Assembly (NCBI RefSeq): GCF_000003605.2 | Contig: NW_003143305.1 | Coordinates: forward strand, 108,421-161,023 | Direction: 5' to 3' | DNA: 52,603 bases | Source of the DNA: Saccoglossus kowalevskii | Taxonomy: Eukaryota; Hemichordata; Enteropneusta; Harrimaniidae | In this document: positions 10,983-20,692 of the stretch, piece by piece | Layout of the letters: every line of letters begins with the position of its first letter | Position numbering within the stretch: the stretch's first letter is position 1 | Notes under the pieces: model-generated | What the model saw: only the letters and a program-made list of their open reading frames with translations | What the model was told of the DNA's origin: nothing | The model's database searches: none | Translations under genes and position numbers: made by a program

Positions 10983-11416
10983 CTGCATACTATTCTGCTC
11001 ATCTTTGCATTTTGACAATTTTTGTGTACACCTTGCTACTTGAATACGATCCATTGCCAAAGTCTATAAAGTAAAACAAATCACTCCTAATGGTATACAT
11101 AAGAGAACAGCCAGTATACGATGTGAAATATAAAACAAAATCAGACCAATGCTTATGATTTGTGATTCATTTTGTATTGTTGGAGAGTATTGTTGAGTTC
11201 TTTTTGTATTCCTTGGCGATTCAAGTTTGTTGATGTTTATCCAAAACTGGCGATGCCGATCTTGCACAATGATTTTCATAAAAGACACAAATGCGTGGAA
11301 TAATGTTTTTATATTATTTTTGAAAAATTTAAATAGTTCCATTTGAACAGTTGTTTATTTTAGTGTTCTTTAAGGCATAATTAGATGAATACTTTATTCA
11401 AACTATTTATATTTTT

Positions 11417-12720
11417 CAGCTTGAGGAAGATGTATTTTCCTCACTGCTAATTCCAAAGCAGTCGCTGTCATCGGCTTTGCAAAAACTAATTCAAGGCATA
11501 CAAAACCTGTGGTGAGGGTAACTGTTTTTACCGGAGCATATCAATATTTACACCTATTTTAACATTGTGATACATTAACGAGTGCAGTGAGATCTATACT
11601 GATTTTTATTGTTTTTTCAGGAGATGAATCTTTGGTTGATGATTTAAGTGTTGCTACCAAAACTTAACAAGATTCTTTTGTGGCTTCTGATAATACCGAA
11701 GCATTTAAATTTGATTGCGAGAAAACAGAACAGGAGGGCTGATGGGCATCAATCCACCATGTATTGGCAATGGCAACAGTGCCTGGGAAGCCCATCTTTT
11801 CGTTATTTCCAGAGTGTTGTTTCATAGGGAATTTAAACCGGTTCGCAAAGCCTTTAAGATGGCTAATCCCTCAATGTCCAATCATGATGGTCAAAATGTG
11901 GCTCTTTTGATTACAGTGCTGCATTTTATGAACCAAATCATGTTGTACCTGTGTCAACCGAATGTACCCCAAATTCTGAGACTTATCGCAAAAAAAACAA
12001 AACAAGGCAAAACGTACACTGCATGAATTTTTAAATTATTGTGGAGAACCTGGTAACATAAACAGAAAAATTATAAAAAGAAAGATGCATGCTAATTCTC
12101 CATTGATCCGAAGGTAGAAAGTTGTACCCCTGATACTTGTAATTTAGGTTCTCCTACAGATGATATTATTAAGGAGACTGGAAGTAAATCAACCAGAGCA
12201 ATTAAATCATTCTGGTTTTAAGAGTTCGAATGGCTAAAATATGACAGTGAAAGCAATGTATTCCAGAGGAAATCCACAAAGTTCCCAAGAATGATTTTTT
12301 TAAACATCAAAAAAGTAGGGTTCATTTGGCAGCCGTAGATGCTGTACAACTGTGAAAGCTGATGCTGGCAGTAAGGGAGCAATCCTTACTCAAGCGAAAG
12401 AATGCATTCCTACATTATAAATGGGGTACAACAACTAAAATTATTGTGCACTGATGAGGGCAAGATGAATTACTCCATAAAGATTATTTATCGAATCAGA
12501 ATGTTGGTAATGTGTAATGTTGTAAATGAGGAAATGGAACAAGATGTGACAGCTAGTCCATTCAAAGTAGATAGCTTAAGTGGATATTTTGAAAAGAATG
12601 TCGTTTAACAATAAATCACTTACAGCAGAGGATAGTCTTCGTTTTGCCATATTACCACGTACAACTATACACGAGTCATTGTTCCACGTTACAGATTACA
12701 CCATGAAATTTCAATATATC
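11417..12720 (+). pseudogene. OTU/vertnin-like gene relic, C-terminal half
   Basis: On the plus strand an acceptor (tatttttcag) opens LEEDVFSSLLIPKQ then SLSSALQKLIQGIQNLW. A second acceptor (attgttttttcag, about 11621) opens DESLVDDLSVATKT, a stop, then QDSFVASDNTEAFKFDCEK. After another stop it reads WASIHHVLAMATVPGKPIFS and, one frameshift later, FYEPNHVVPVS. The order 'W.SI..LA.V...PI.S.YP' then 'PNH.VPV' is what follows the catalytic domain in vertnin-like OTU proteins of invertebrates. Stops and frameshifts persist to about 12720, with remnants such as SLTAEDSLRFAILPR. No catalytic DGNC box is seen upstream, so this copy is 5'-truncated or its first exons are lost. The minus-strand OTU relic at 30.5-32.0 kb has both ends. 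Confidence 0.5.
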
Positions 12721-12934
12721 GTACACTTTATCAACGTCTAAACTATGGATATTCCAAATTGGTACTATCTAAATACCAGATATTTTCACGATTAATCGTC
12801 TCACCAGATAGACTTGTTTCCTGGCTGTGGTGCTCACAAAGTATGTGTAGAGGTAGCGTCATCAACACAATGTAGATAATCTTCAATGAAGTTTTTTTTT
12901 TCATGCAAGAGCTGATTGCTTCAATATTATACAT

Positions 12935-12998
12935 ATGGGTACCTCATGTGGAAACTCTCTCAGATTTGTTCATTCTTTAATTAAAATGTGCCATTGCT
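12935..12998 (+). repeat. Short fragment of the TCTCAGATTTGTTCAT repeat
   Basis: It contains 'ctctctcagatttgttcatt' and then 'gtgccattgctaacagcttg', the last-monomer and right-end sequence of the element at 40003-40735, with the segment between them deleted. Confidence 0.7.
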
Positions 12999-13229
12999 AA
13001 CAGCTTGTTTATATAATTTTTTTTAATCTCTAGATAATCATTAGTATTATGTAGTACACCAGCTTAATTTTCTAGCAAAGCCTGGCGAGTAAAGTCAATG
13101 CTTAGTCAGGTAATCTTGATGGCGTACAACATAATATTGATGAATATTCAAAAAATGAAAAGTGATATAAAAAAAATTACGTTTGTGAAGCTCTTTCATC
13201 TATGATCTTGAATTTTTCTTTTAACTCAC
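12999..13229. other. Intron-like DNA
   Basis: No feature is seen other than AT-rich sequence downstream of the exon at 13230-13317. Confidence 0.3.
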
Positions 13230-13317
13230 CGGAAAAAGATGCATTTCGACTTGGATAACAACGTTCGCTGCAGATAGTTTGGTTGCAATGTCACTACACT
13301 GTCACTGTCTCGCGCAG
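13230..13317 (-). CDS. Well-bordered host-like exon, unidentified
   Basis: 88-bp minus-strand exon with acceptor 'ttttatctctttag' and donor CCG|GTGAGTTA, both close to consensus. One frame is open throughout: ARDSDSVVTLQPNYLQRTLL then SKSKCIFFR. The 3' phase does not match the exon at 10935, so if they belong to one gene at least one exon between them was missed. The stretch 11160-11285 has an open minus frame (QFWININKLESPRNTKR) but no clear donor. Higher GC than the surroundings. Family unknown. Confidence 0.5.
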
Positions 13318-14690
13318 CTAAAGAGATAAAATAAAGTCAGTTAGTTGTTTGGCATACTTCATAGCATTAAAAAAAAACTGCATCAACTGCTTTTTCTGTT
13401 TGGCTTATACTAACATTGTATGGACGTGTGTGTCAGTTCAAAAGAAATATCAATTGTGAGAATGTAATTAGCAATAATTGACCACAGTATATGGGATAAC
13501 ATATACATTAGTGGTATAAAGTACTCCCGAATCTTTACAAAGTTCAAAAAGGGTGGGTCATGCATGCATGCATAATTAATTGTAAAATATTGCACAACCC
13601 TGTTATCGGAATACTGTTTTTTTAGGGAGGGGGGGGGGGGGTTAACTTGTGATTTCGTAATCTGGTTTTTATTTCATTACAAATTGTGGTTAAGCTGTAA
13701 TATATTAACTGTATTCAAGACCGACAAGTGTGCTTTGTTGAGGAGAGTCAATATAATGTGTGGACATCAATATAAATGTTTAAGTTGACCACCTGAAATT
13801 CAAATGCATATGGATAAGGAATGGACCAATATGTTTTTGATATGTTTTAATTAACAGTAAACTTACAAATGTTCCGACACCAATGGCGAACCATACAGTA
13901 TTTTTACTCTGTTTATGGTGTGTATATCATGTTAAATCATTATAATAAAGCAAATAATGAACAATAACATAAAGCCAATAGTATCATTGATTTCATGTGT
14001 GTGTCCGGATCAAATGTACCGGTAATGTCAATAGATAGAATATCATTATATATCAGCCAGATCTCAATGAATGTTCAAATCACACAATGAAAGCGTAACC
14101 CTGGTTATGTTTACTGATATCTGTATATGTCCTTTAGCATATTAAAATGTAGTTCACTAAGGTGTGGGCGGACCTGTTCAGGAATGTGGGTGTATGAATT
14201 ATTTATGTATGAATACCTTTGTCGGACACAATTTCTATTAACATGGAGGCTTTGTATGGTAGTGCGATTTCCCGATGGCTACTTTTGACATTCTGTTACA
14301 TCTGTGATGAAGGTTTGTCTTCTGTGGACAATACTCCCACTTTTCTGCATGAGTGAAGCAGATGTCATATGGAAGCAGATGTCATATGGTGGTGCTGCTG
14401 GGTTATATGGGTTATCTACACATCTTGTATGAATATAGACAAAACAAAATTGAAGCATTCTTATCTTGTTAACTATTAAACTCGTGCCGTCATTGTGCAA
14501 GTTGCGCTCATTAATTGTTACTTTGTTTCTTGCAGTTTATTAATTTATATTAATTCGTTAAATATTCATTAATACTAGTACTCGCCTGGCGAATGAAATT
14601 GTCGCCGTTAAGTGATCTTCCATCGGGGTAATATTGATACCTTCACACATTTTCAGTGTTTTGATTTTACGCTTATTAATTGAACATGAC
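13318..14690. other. Non-coding with a homopolymer tract
   Basis: No exon is supported. A poly-G run lies at about 13628-13640, and a short direct duplication 'gaagcagatgtcatatgg' at about 14357-14391. Confidence 0.4.
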
Positions 14691-14714
14691 AAAGACAAAA
14701 TTAATGAACTCGTT

Positions 14715-15030
14715 TTTATGTTGAGTGGTGTTTTTGATGTCTGAATACAAATAGAATTGCCCTGCAAACTACTTTGCCATTCTTTGGGAGGCCTTTGGTA
14801 TGAGGTAATGCTTCGAGGAGGAATGGAAAGCAATTTTGGCAACCCTGAATTCTCGCTACGATGGACCCCGTCCTTAGCTGACCACAAACTTCTCTCGAAC
14901 GGATTGAACTCTTCTGCAGCGTCAATAAACCAATATCATGTTTTTCTGTAACTTCTATAAATGCGGCGTTGCACTTTTTAACATCGCTGTGGCGCTCGTC
15001 AAGTCTCGGTAAGATACCGACAAACATGAT
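14715..15030 (-). pseudogene. SGNH-hydrolase-like (GDSL) domain relic, C-terminal half
   Basis: The minus strand reads VGILPRLDERHSDVKKCNAA then FIEVTEKHDI in one frame. After one frameshift it continues FIDAAEEFNPFERSLWSAKD then GVHRSENSGLPKLL. The ILPR strand, the short FID strand and the D-G-V-H box (14861-14872) match the later blocks of SGNH hydrolases, where Asp and His of DxxH belong to the catalytic triad. The N-terminal GDS block is absent upstream. Such domains occur in large numbers in transposon-associated proteins of marine invertebrates. The frameshift and missing N-terminus make this a relic. Confidence 0.5.
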
Positions 15031-16142
15031 ATATTAATGAAGTGTAAACACACAAATCGCCAAGGTGATGCATATCAAATAGGAGGGAAACGGTAACGTA
15101 TTCGTGGTGATTATTTAGGCTTTTATATACGCGTGATGCAGCTTCATATCTGATTCTCACTGAAAATAATATACCGGCATAAGGTGGGCATGGTAATTTA
15201 TACATGGGGGGGGGGTATCAATAATATGATGAGGTCTGAATAATGCCGCAGTGGCGTTGACGTAGATACCTAACTATATATATTTTTGCGCATCTTTTCA
15301 ATTGAGCAGTGAATCTTGACATTTCTCGGTCACATATGAAAAATTTGTTGAATTCAACAACGTGCGTAGGTAAATCTAAAAATCTAAACAGTCTCACAAA
15401 TCTATACACATTGGGAGTTTTATCACCGGTTTAACGTGTACACGTCATGTTCTGCACAGTGGCGCACAAAGGTATAAAGAATAATAAAGTATATAGACAA
15501 CATAAAGAATAATATACATATATTCTTTATTTTAAAGATGTTATATGATTGGGGGGGGGGGGTATTACACGATATTCCGTTCACGGGACACACACAAGTT
15601 ATAATTAAGTTAGTACATGTATATTATAATAACATTTATGTAATACTAGTATAACGCGAAAGCGCGTTTTAAATAGGCAAGCCAGACAACTTAGAATGTA
15701 GGCCCATAACGTAAATAACATGCAAGTCAAATTCTATAAGTTAATCCTATTTCGTTTAACCAATATTTTAAAAGATTTAAAGTGTCTGGGTCTCGAAAAT
15801 ACATTAGAAATACAGTTGATATAATATAATGAGGATAAATATATACCGCATTGATGAGGATCCACGCGTTCAGTTATATTTTTGTCGACATTTTTCGTTT
15901 GAAACTGTCAGTCCGACACCAATAATGTGCATACTTCGGCTAGGTTCTGCATCGGTTGCTTGGCCCATGGAAAAGGGAAAAAGATTGGCCATTATCATTT
16001 ATGAGAAGTGTACAAGTAAGAACTCATGGATTTTTTTGAAATAGTAAAATGATTAAAGTGTAATCGCGAATCATTTTACACACACCAGAATCGTAAGATT
16101 TCGGAAAATTGTTCTGAGTTTAATGTAGACGCCACTACTCAC
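15031..16142. other. Mostly non-coding; one weak plus-strand exon candidate
   Basis: Poly-G runs occur at about 15207 and 15551. A plus-strand frame ending at about 16012 (VAWPMEKGKRLAIIIYEKCT) is followed by a good donor (ACAA|GTAAGA), but its 5' border is unclear and I recognise no family. Confidence 0.3.
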
Positions 16143-16230
16143 CGACTTCCCGGAAATTTACGTTCAGTTGCTCGGAGCAAGTTTTCTTTTAAGTTTTTCT
16201 TCAATACTTTTGTTGTATGCATCCTTCAAT
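16143..16230 (-). CDS. Candidate short exon, Lys-rich helix
   Basis: The acceptor 'tgctttccacaaaacag' opens LKDAYNKSIEEKLKRKLAPS then N-stop. A strong donor (GTCG|GTGAGTAG) follows 23 bases after the stop. Either this is a terminal coding exon with an intron in the 3' UTR, or the reading frame is broken. The encoded helix is amphipathic and basic. No family is recognised. Confidence 0.3.
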
Positions 16231-17071
16231 CTGTTTTGTGGAAAGCAGAAGACAATACAATAATAATGAAATATTGCAACTTTGCAACTCTTTAATATAT
16301 AATGTTGTCTTGTATGTGTTTTCAGAATACTAGTGCTAAAGGCACAGACACTAAGAAAATTATACATTTTTGTTTTAGCTTAGCCATATTTAACTATGAT
16401 ATAAATGTGTGTTTTTTTTCAAGTGAACTAAAAATTAAATTAATTAATATCACCATGTCTTATCAGTTTATTCTCATTTTATTCCCTGTTTTTTTCGCAA
16501 TTTATACTTGTCTACGGGTAATGCGATGAACGTTAACTGGCACATAGAGACTTTGACTGTTTGATCATGGAGGTACCTACATGATTTGTTACAGCGCGGA
16601 CCATTGTTACTGAATTGCGTTTTACATGTCACTGTTCTATAAATTTACAAATTATTCTCGGGGATACTTCAAATTGTTTATGTCGGCAAAATAAAACGGA
16701 CACAATTTGTGGAAACTGTTTTTACCAATTCAATTTTTAATTATGGTTGTTTGTTACCACGCATGACTAGTCCGACCACAAAGGATATGTATATTTATAT
16801 GCCTGGAGGGTAACAGGATATATTTAATCCTGTGATGGCCTATTGCAAGGGAGCAGGTCTCAATGCATTTTGGTACTCCATGTAGTTTACTTTTCTTGAG
16901 TTTTTTTTTTGCGCAAGTATTCATTATGGTAGGGGTAATAATTTATAGACACTGTATTGGAAAAACATAATTTTTTTTTGTGTGTGCAGTATCCGTTCAG
17001 TAAAAAATAATTATTGGTTTTGTGCCTTGTGCATTACCTTTAGAATTTATCAATGCTGTGTAATTATACGT
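16231..17071. other. Non-coding, nothing recognised
   Basis: AT-rich DNA; no exon with usable borders was found on either strand. Confidence 0.4.
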
Positions 17072-17086
17072 TCATTATTATTATTA

Positions 17087-17123
<37 letters not shown>

Positions 17124-17171
17124 TTATTATTATTATTATTATTATTCATTATTATTATTATCATTATTATG
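17072..17171. repeat. (ATT)n microsatellite, about 100 bp, interrupted
   Basis: Near-continuous att units with occasional atc or extra-c interruptions. Tails of this type often mark 3' ends of LINEs (compare 44870-44900), but no LINE coding sequence is adjacent here. The Leu/Ile-rich open frame across it is an artefact. Confidence 0.9.
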
Positions 17172-17689
17172 CTTGTAACAATACACAACAAATTATAATA
17201 TTGTTGCCTCAAAATGGACATGACCCACCATTACTGAGTCACACTCCAAATACCGCATGTATCTAGCCACATATCAATTTTGACAGCAATCATTTGTGGT
17301 ATAATCTTTGGACTAGCCAAACGATAATCACTGCTTTTCGTACATTGTTAAGTTTATTAGTAATAGTAAAGAAAAAATACATTTTCATACACTTTTTTTC
17401 GTCCTGCATCCTGCATCTATTTGACATTGCATTCTTTTCGCCACACGTGGTCGAAGTGGTTTTTAAATTGTGGGAATTTTGACATGCATTGCTGCTTGAC
17501 AAGGTCAAGGCGTTTGGGGGGAATGTGGGGCCTTTGTTATTTTGGGGTCGAACGTAATACCTCTACAATTTCTCCCAACTCTAGCCTCCTCTGGATATAT
17601 GGCAAAAACTAGAGATTTGGCATAGTTGCTAACATCTTTTGATCTTCGAAAAATCTGCTCCAATTCTGCGCCTGACGTCGCGACTGTAC

Positions 17690-18466
17690 AGTCAGGTAAA
17701 TATTGTTCTTGGCCGTCGGTGCTGTGTCGTCGCTGGTTTGTGTCCGTTTATGTTTCATGAACTGTAGCAGTGTGGTGTTGATGTTGGTCGCTGTTCTAGG
17801 TCGCGCAGTCGGTATTTTAATAATTCTATTTCTGGGTTATGTCGGGTTTGTTGGTCACGTAGTTTTCGCATCATGCGTCTCTCTAAGTCGTCGAGTTGTT
17901 GTTAAATATTTATTGAATGTCTGTGGTCAATATTCCTCCTTGGAGAGAGGCGTGTGTCTTCTCGTTGGTGATGCATGTCTGCGTGTAGGTGATGGTGACC
18001 TGTGTAATGATGTGGTCGGTTGTTGAGTTGGCGGTGTTGTTGGTGTTTGGGGGGATGTTTGTGACATGTTTAGTGATGTCGTAGGTGGTGGCGTCGAAGA
18101 CCTTGGTGTCTGTGGAGGAGGTGATGTGTCCATACATGTGTCATAGTCTGTTTCGTTGTGTGGTGAGGGTAGAAATGTTATTGGTTGTAAGTTGGTAGAT
18201 GTCGGTTGAGGCGTCGATGGTGGTGAGTCAGAGTCTGTTGCATTGTGTGGTGCGGGTGGATGTGATGTTGGTGGTAGGGTGGTTGATGTTGTGTGGCGAG
18301 GCGTCAATGGTGTCTGTTTTGTCGTCGTCAACATCGACGCTGAGGTACTTGGAGCATCTTTCCGGGATATTATGGATTCCATCACCCGCTTCCTCGGTGG
18401 TATGCCCTATTTTCTTGAGGCATCGCCTATTGCCTGCATCACTAATTCACTTTGCTCTTGATCCAT
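17690..18466 (-). pseudogene. Pro/Thr/Ser-rich protein gene with C-terminal coiled coil, broken
   Basis: The minus-strand ATG at 18466 starts MDQEQSELVMQAIGDASRK, followed by a TAG, then GIPPRKRVMESIISRKDAP and about 130 codons very rich in Pro, Thr and Ser (for example TPRHTTSTTLPPTSHPPAPH). The frame ends at 17927 (TPLSKEEY-stop). A different frame just beyond encodes a clear coiled coil (QQLDDLERRMMRKLRDQQ, then EIELLKYRLRDLEQR), so a frameshift probably separates the two. GC content and codon use differ sharply from the flanks. Layout (short helix, disordered P/T/S region, coiled coil) would suit a gag-like or accessory protein of a mobile element, but I recognise no family. Confidence 0.4.
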
Positions 18467-19357
18467 CGTGTATCTTTTTTTAAATTGGCCATGAACTGTC
18501 TCACTCTCGTCACTTTTTTTTGTGAAACTTCTTTTAGAAGGCCGTTCCAGTCGGTTTAAATTCTGTAGCAATGAAATAAAACAAATACTGCATTTGTCAT
18601 TTAAATCTGGACCAATTAACCAAAAATAATGTATACAAAATTAGGAATAAGACAGTAATTATACAGGGAGGTCTGTATGTTCGGTCATCGCAAGACAATA
18701 TAAAAAGTGCCACGCACTTCAGAAATTGGTCGGAGAAAGCTGGAAACATTTTTTTATACACATGTGTATGTCATCAACGCATTCAAGAACTATGAATGGT
18801 AACTGGATTGTTTTATGAAAGATTATTTCAATATAATTTGGAATTCAACTAGCGCAACATATTAAGGCTAAAATATTCAAAACATTTATTTTACTGAGAA
18901 TATCAGATCGGGAGGAAATAGCTAGCGTTCTTTTGCCTCGAACCATTTTGCGGGTAAACAAACCGTTCACACCCGGGCTGAGTCAAGAAGTCAGTCATGC
19001 AAAGCGACACCTTATTGTATAACACACTTTGACCTCAAAACAATTAGCACTATGAAATTTAGGGTTTTTGAACCCTGATACGTCAAGTTCCTGGCATGTA
19101 AAATTATTATCGGAAATCTAGTTTCAATAGGGGAAAACTGTGCATATTAACATGCTGACATCGCTAAACGAATCTTGTCAAAATGCTTGATCAAAATATC
19201 TGTGATATTTCTGATTCTCGGGGTTCATAACAATTCAAGTTAACTATTTAATGACTTTATTCGATACACTAATATAAAACGTGCTTCAATTTTAAATGAT
19301 TTTTTTAGCACTGAATAGCGTACATTGCCATTTCAAAACATCGCAATTTGCATTTAC
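18467..19357. other. Non-coding, nothing recognised
   Basis: No exon, repeat or palindrome was noticed. Confidence 0.35.
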
Positions 19358-19486
19358 GATCGAAAATAGTACAGTGCTGTAGGTTGGCCTCCTTCCATTG
19401 ACCATTCGGCCTGTTCATCATTCGGGGCCGAATGATCAGCGGAAGAAGGCTAACCTGCAGGACTGTACTCAGGGCTAGATCGAAAA
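19358..19486. mobile_element. Fold-back (long inverted repeat) insertion with 9-bp flanking direct repeats
   Basis: Two arms of about 40 nt (from 19368 and ending at 19469) are imperfect inverted repeats. The outer part 'tgtaggttggcctccttcc' pairs with 'ggaagaaggctaacctgca', and the inner part 'tgaccattcggcc' pairs with 'ggccgaatgatca'. Only about 12 nt lie between the arms. Both sides carry the 9-bp sequence gatcgaaaa (19358-19366 and 19478-19486), a possible target duplication although the spacing to the arms is unequal. The arms are more GC-rich than the region. It may be a miniature fold-back transposon or a hairpin-RNA locus. Confidence 0.55.
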
Positions 19487-19884
19487 GAGCATCCATAAAA
19501 ATCGCCCATTTTAACATTAGTTATTTGTCACACCGCATTTTATTAATCAGCCCACCAATTTTGAATATGTTTAAATCATAAAATGTCAAAATCGAGTTCA
19601 TTTTAATTAAAATGTGCAAAAGCTCGAATTCTGGATTAAACAACGTAGTTGTAAAAAAAAAAAAACTGATCACGTGACAATGATTTGCGCATACCCGCAA
19701 CACGTCTTTGCCAGGGAGGCCAATTGACACCTAATGCAGTGACCGTTTTCAGACCAGGGATAGAGGGACAAGTGCATGCACAGATCTATGATACAAGTAT
19801 AATGAGTCACACTTCAAAAAAATATGCATTCAACATCTTATCGTGGTATTGCAGTGAGGCCAAACATGGATGAAGAGACAAAAG

Positions 19885-20051
19885 TTAACTTGCGTGTTTG
19901 TCTTTGGTGGTTGTCTTCTTCGTAGCCGAAACTCGTTTTTTCACCTGGCCTTTTGCCTTACGGGCTACTGGGGCTTGTTGTTGGTTCTCACTATCTCCCT
20001 CTTGTGTTTGGTTGTATTTTGTTTGTATCTCCATGAGTTGGTCATAATTTT
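19885..20051 (-). CDS. Terminal exon with Lys-rich C-terminal tail
   Basis: A strong acceptor (tatctttttttttcag) opens NYDQLMEIQTKYNQTQEGD, then SENQQQAPVARKAKGQVKKR, then VSATKKTTTKDKHAS and TAA. Composition moves from polar helix to Gln-rich linker to an H1/HMG-like basic tail, suggesting a nuclear or nucleic-acid-binding protein. The exon starts after one base of a split codon. An upstream donor at about 20178 (ATGAAG|GTAACT) ends in the matching phase and would give FELNQDRRQYE-E-NYDQLMEIQ, but no acceptor with an open frame was found for it. No family is identified. Confidence 0.55.
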
Positions 20052-20661
20052 CTGAAAAAAAAGATAACGTGAAGTAATTCGGAATGTGATATGCTAGCAA
20101 TGACAACCATATATATATTGATAGTTAATTTGCCAATCAAAAATATCTGAAACTATGACTCAGAGTTACCTTCATATTGCCGTCGATCTTGATTGAGTTC
20201 AAATTTGACAGTTTATGTAAATATGACTATCTTATTGAGCAAACACGGTGCAATAACTTTGCTCCATACACCTTTTTATTGAATCGCACGCGTACTTCCG
20301 TTTCTTCTTTGATAATCATTGGTGGGTCGACCACTTTTAACTACATACGGTAGTTTTTTGGTCCACGTCAAAAAGGATAAAAAGAAATTTTTGGGCTGAA
20401 ATGAAAAATGTGTGATTAGTTAACTGTTCATTTGTTATAGATGTTATGAAACTTACGAGATAAATTTGCTACGGATATAAATAAAACTTATGTTTAGATT
20501 CCTGACGGAGAGACATTATGCAGATAAAAAGTTGACAGTAGTAGCGATGTGATCTTTCGAAATACAAAGTACTGAGTTACCTTATTTTAGCGTTTCCATG
20601 TTATAGCTATTGACATCAGCCGAGAAAGTTTGACGTATGACCGTGATTGGCTGTTTTAAAT
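20052..20661. other. Probable intron of the 19885 gene
   Basis: Contains the possible upstream exon ending at about 20178 noted under the 19885 exon, and otherwise nothing recognised. Confidence 0.3.
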
Positions 20662-20692
20662 CTCAGACAACCAATCAAATTGGTTGTCTGAG
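20662..20692. repeat. Perfect 14-bp inverted repeat with 3-nt loop
   Basis: ctcagacaaccaat and attggttgtctgag pair without mismatch around 'caa'. The next 70 bp hold two direct copies of atgactgaaaatacaacgat. The arms contain CCAAT and its complement ATTGG, so NF-Y type binding is possible, but no promoter is evident nearby. Confidence 0.8.

Noticed and set aside
16982-17266. 94-codon plus-strand frame rich in Leu and Ile resembling a membrane segment
   Set aside because: It is the translation of the (ATT)n microsatellite and has no start context or splice border.
18199-18483. Val/Leu-rich plus-strand frames opposite the Pro/Thr/Ser-rich gene
   Set aside because: They are antisense shadows of a stop-poor low-complexity sequence; the minus strand has the start codon and the downstream coiled coil.
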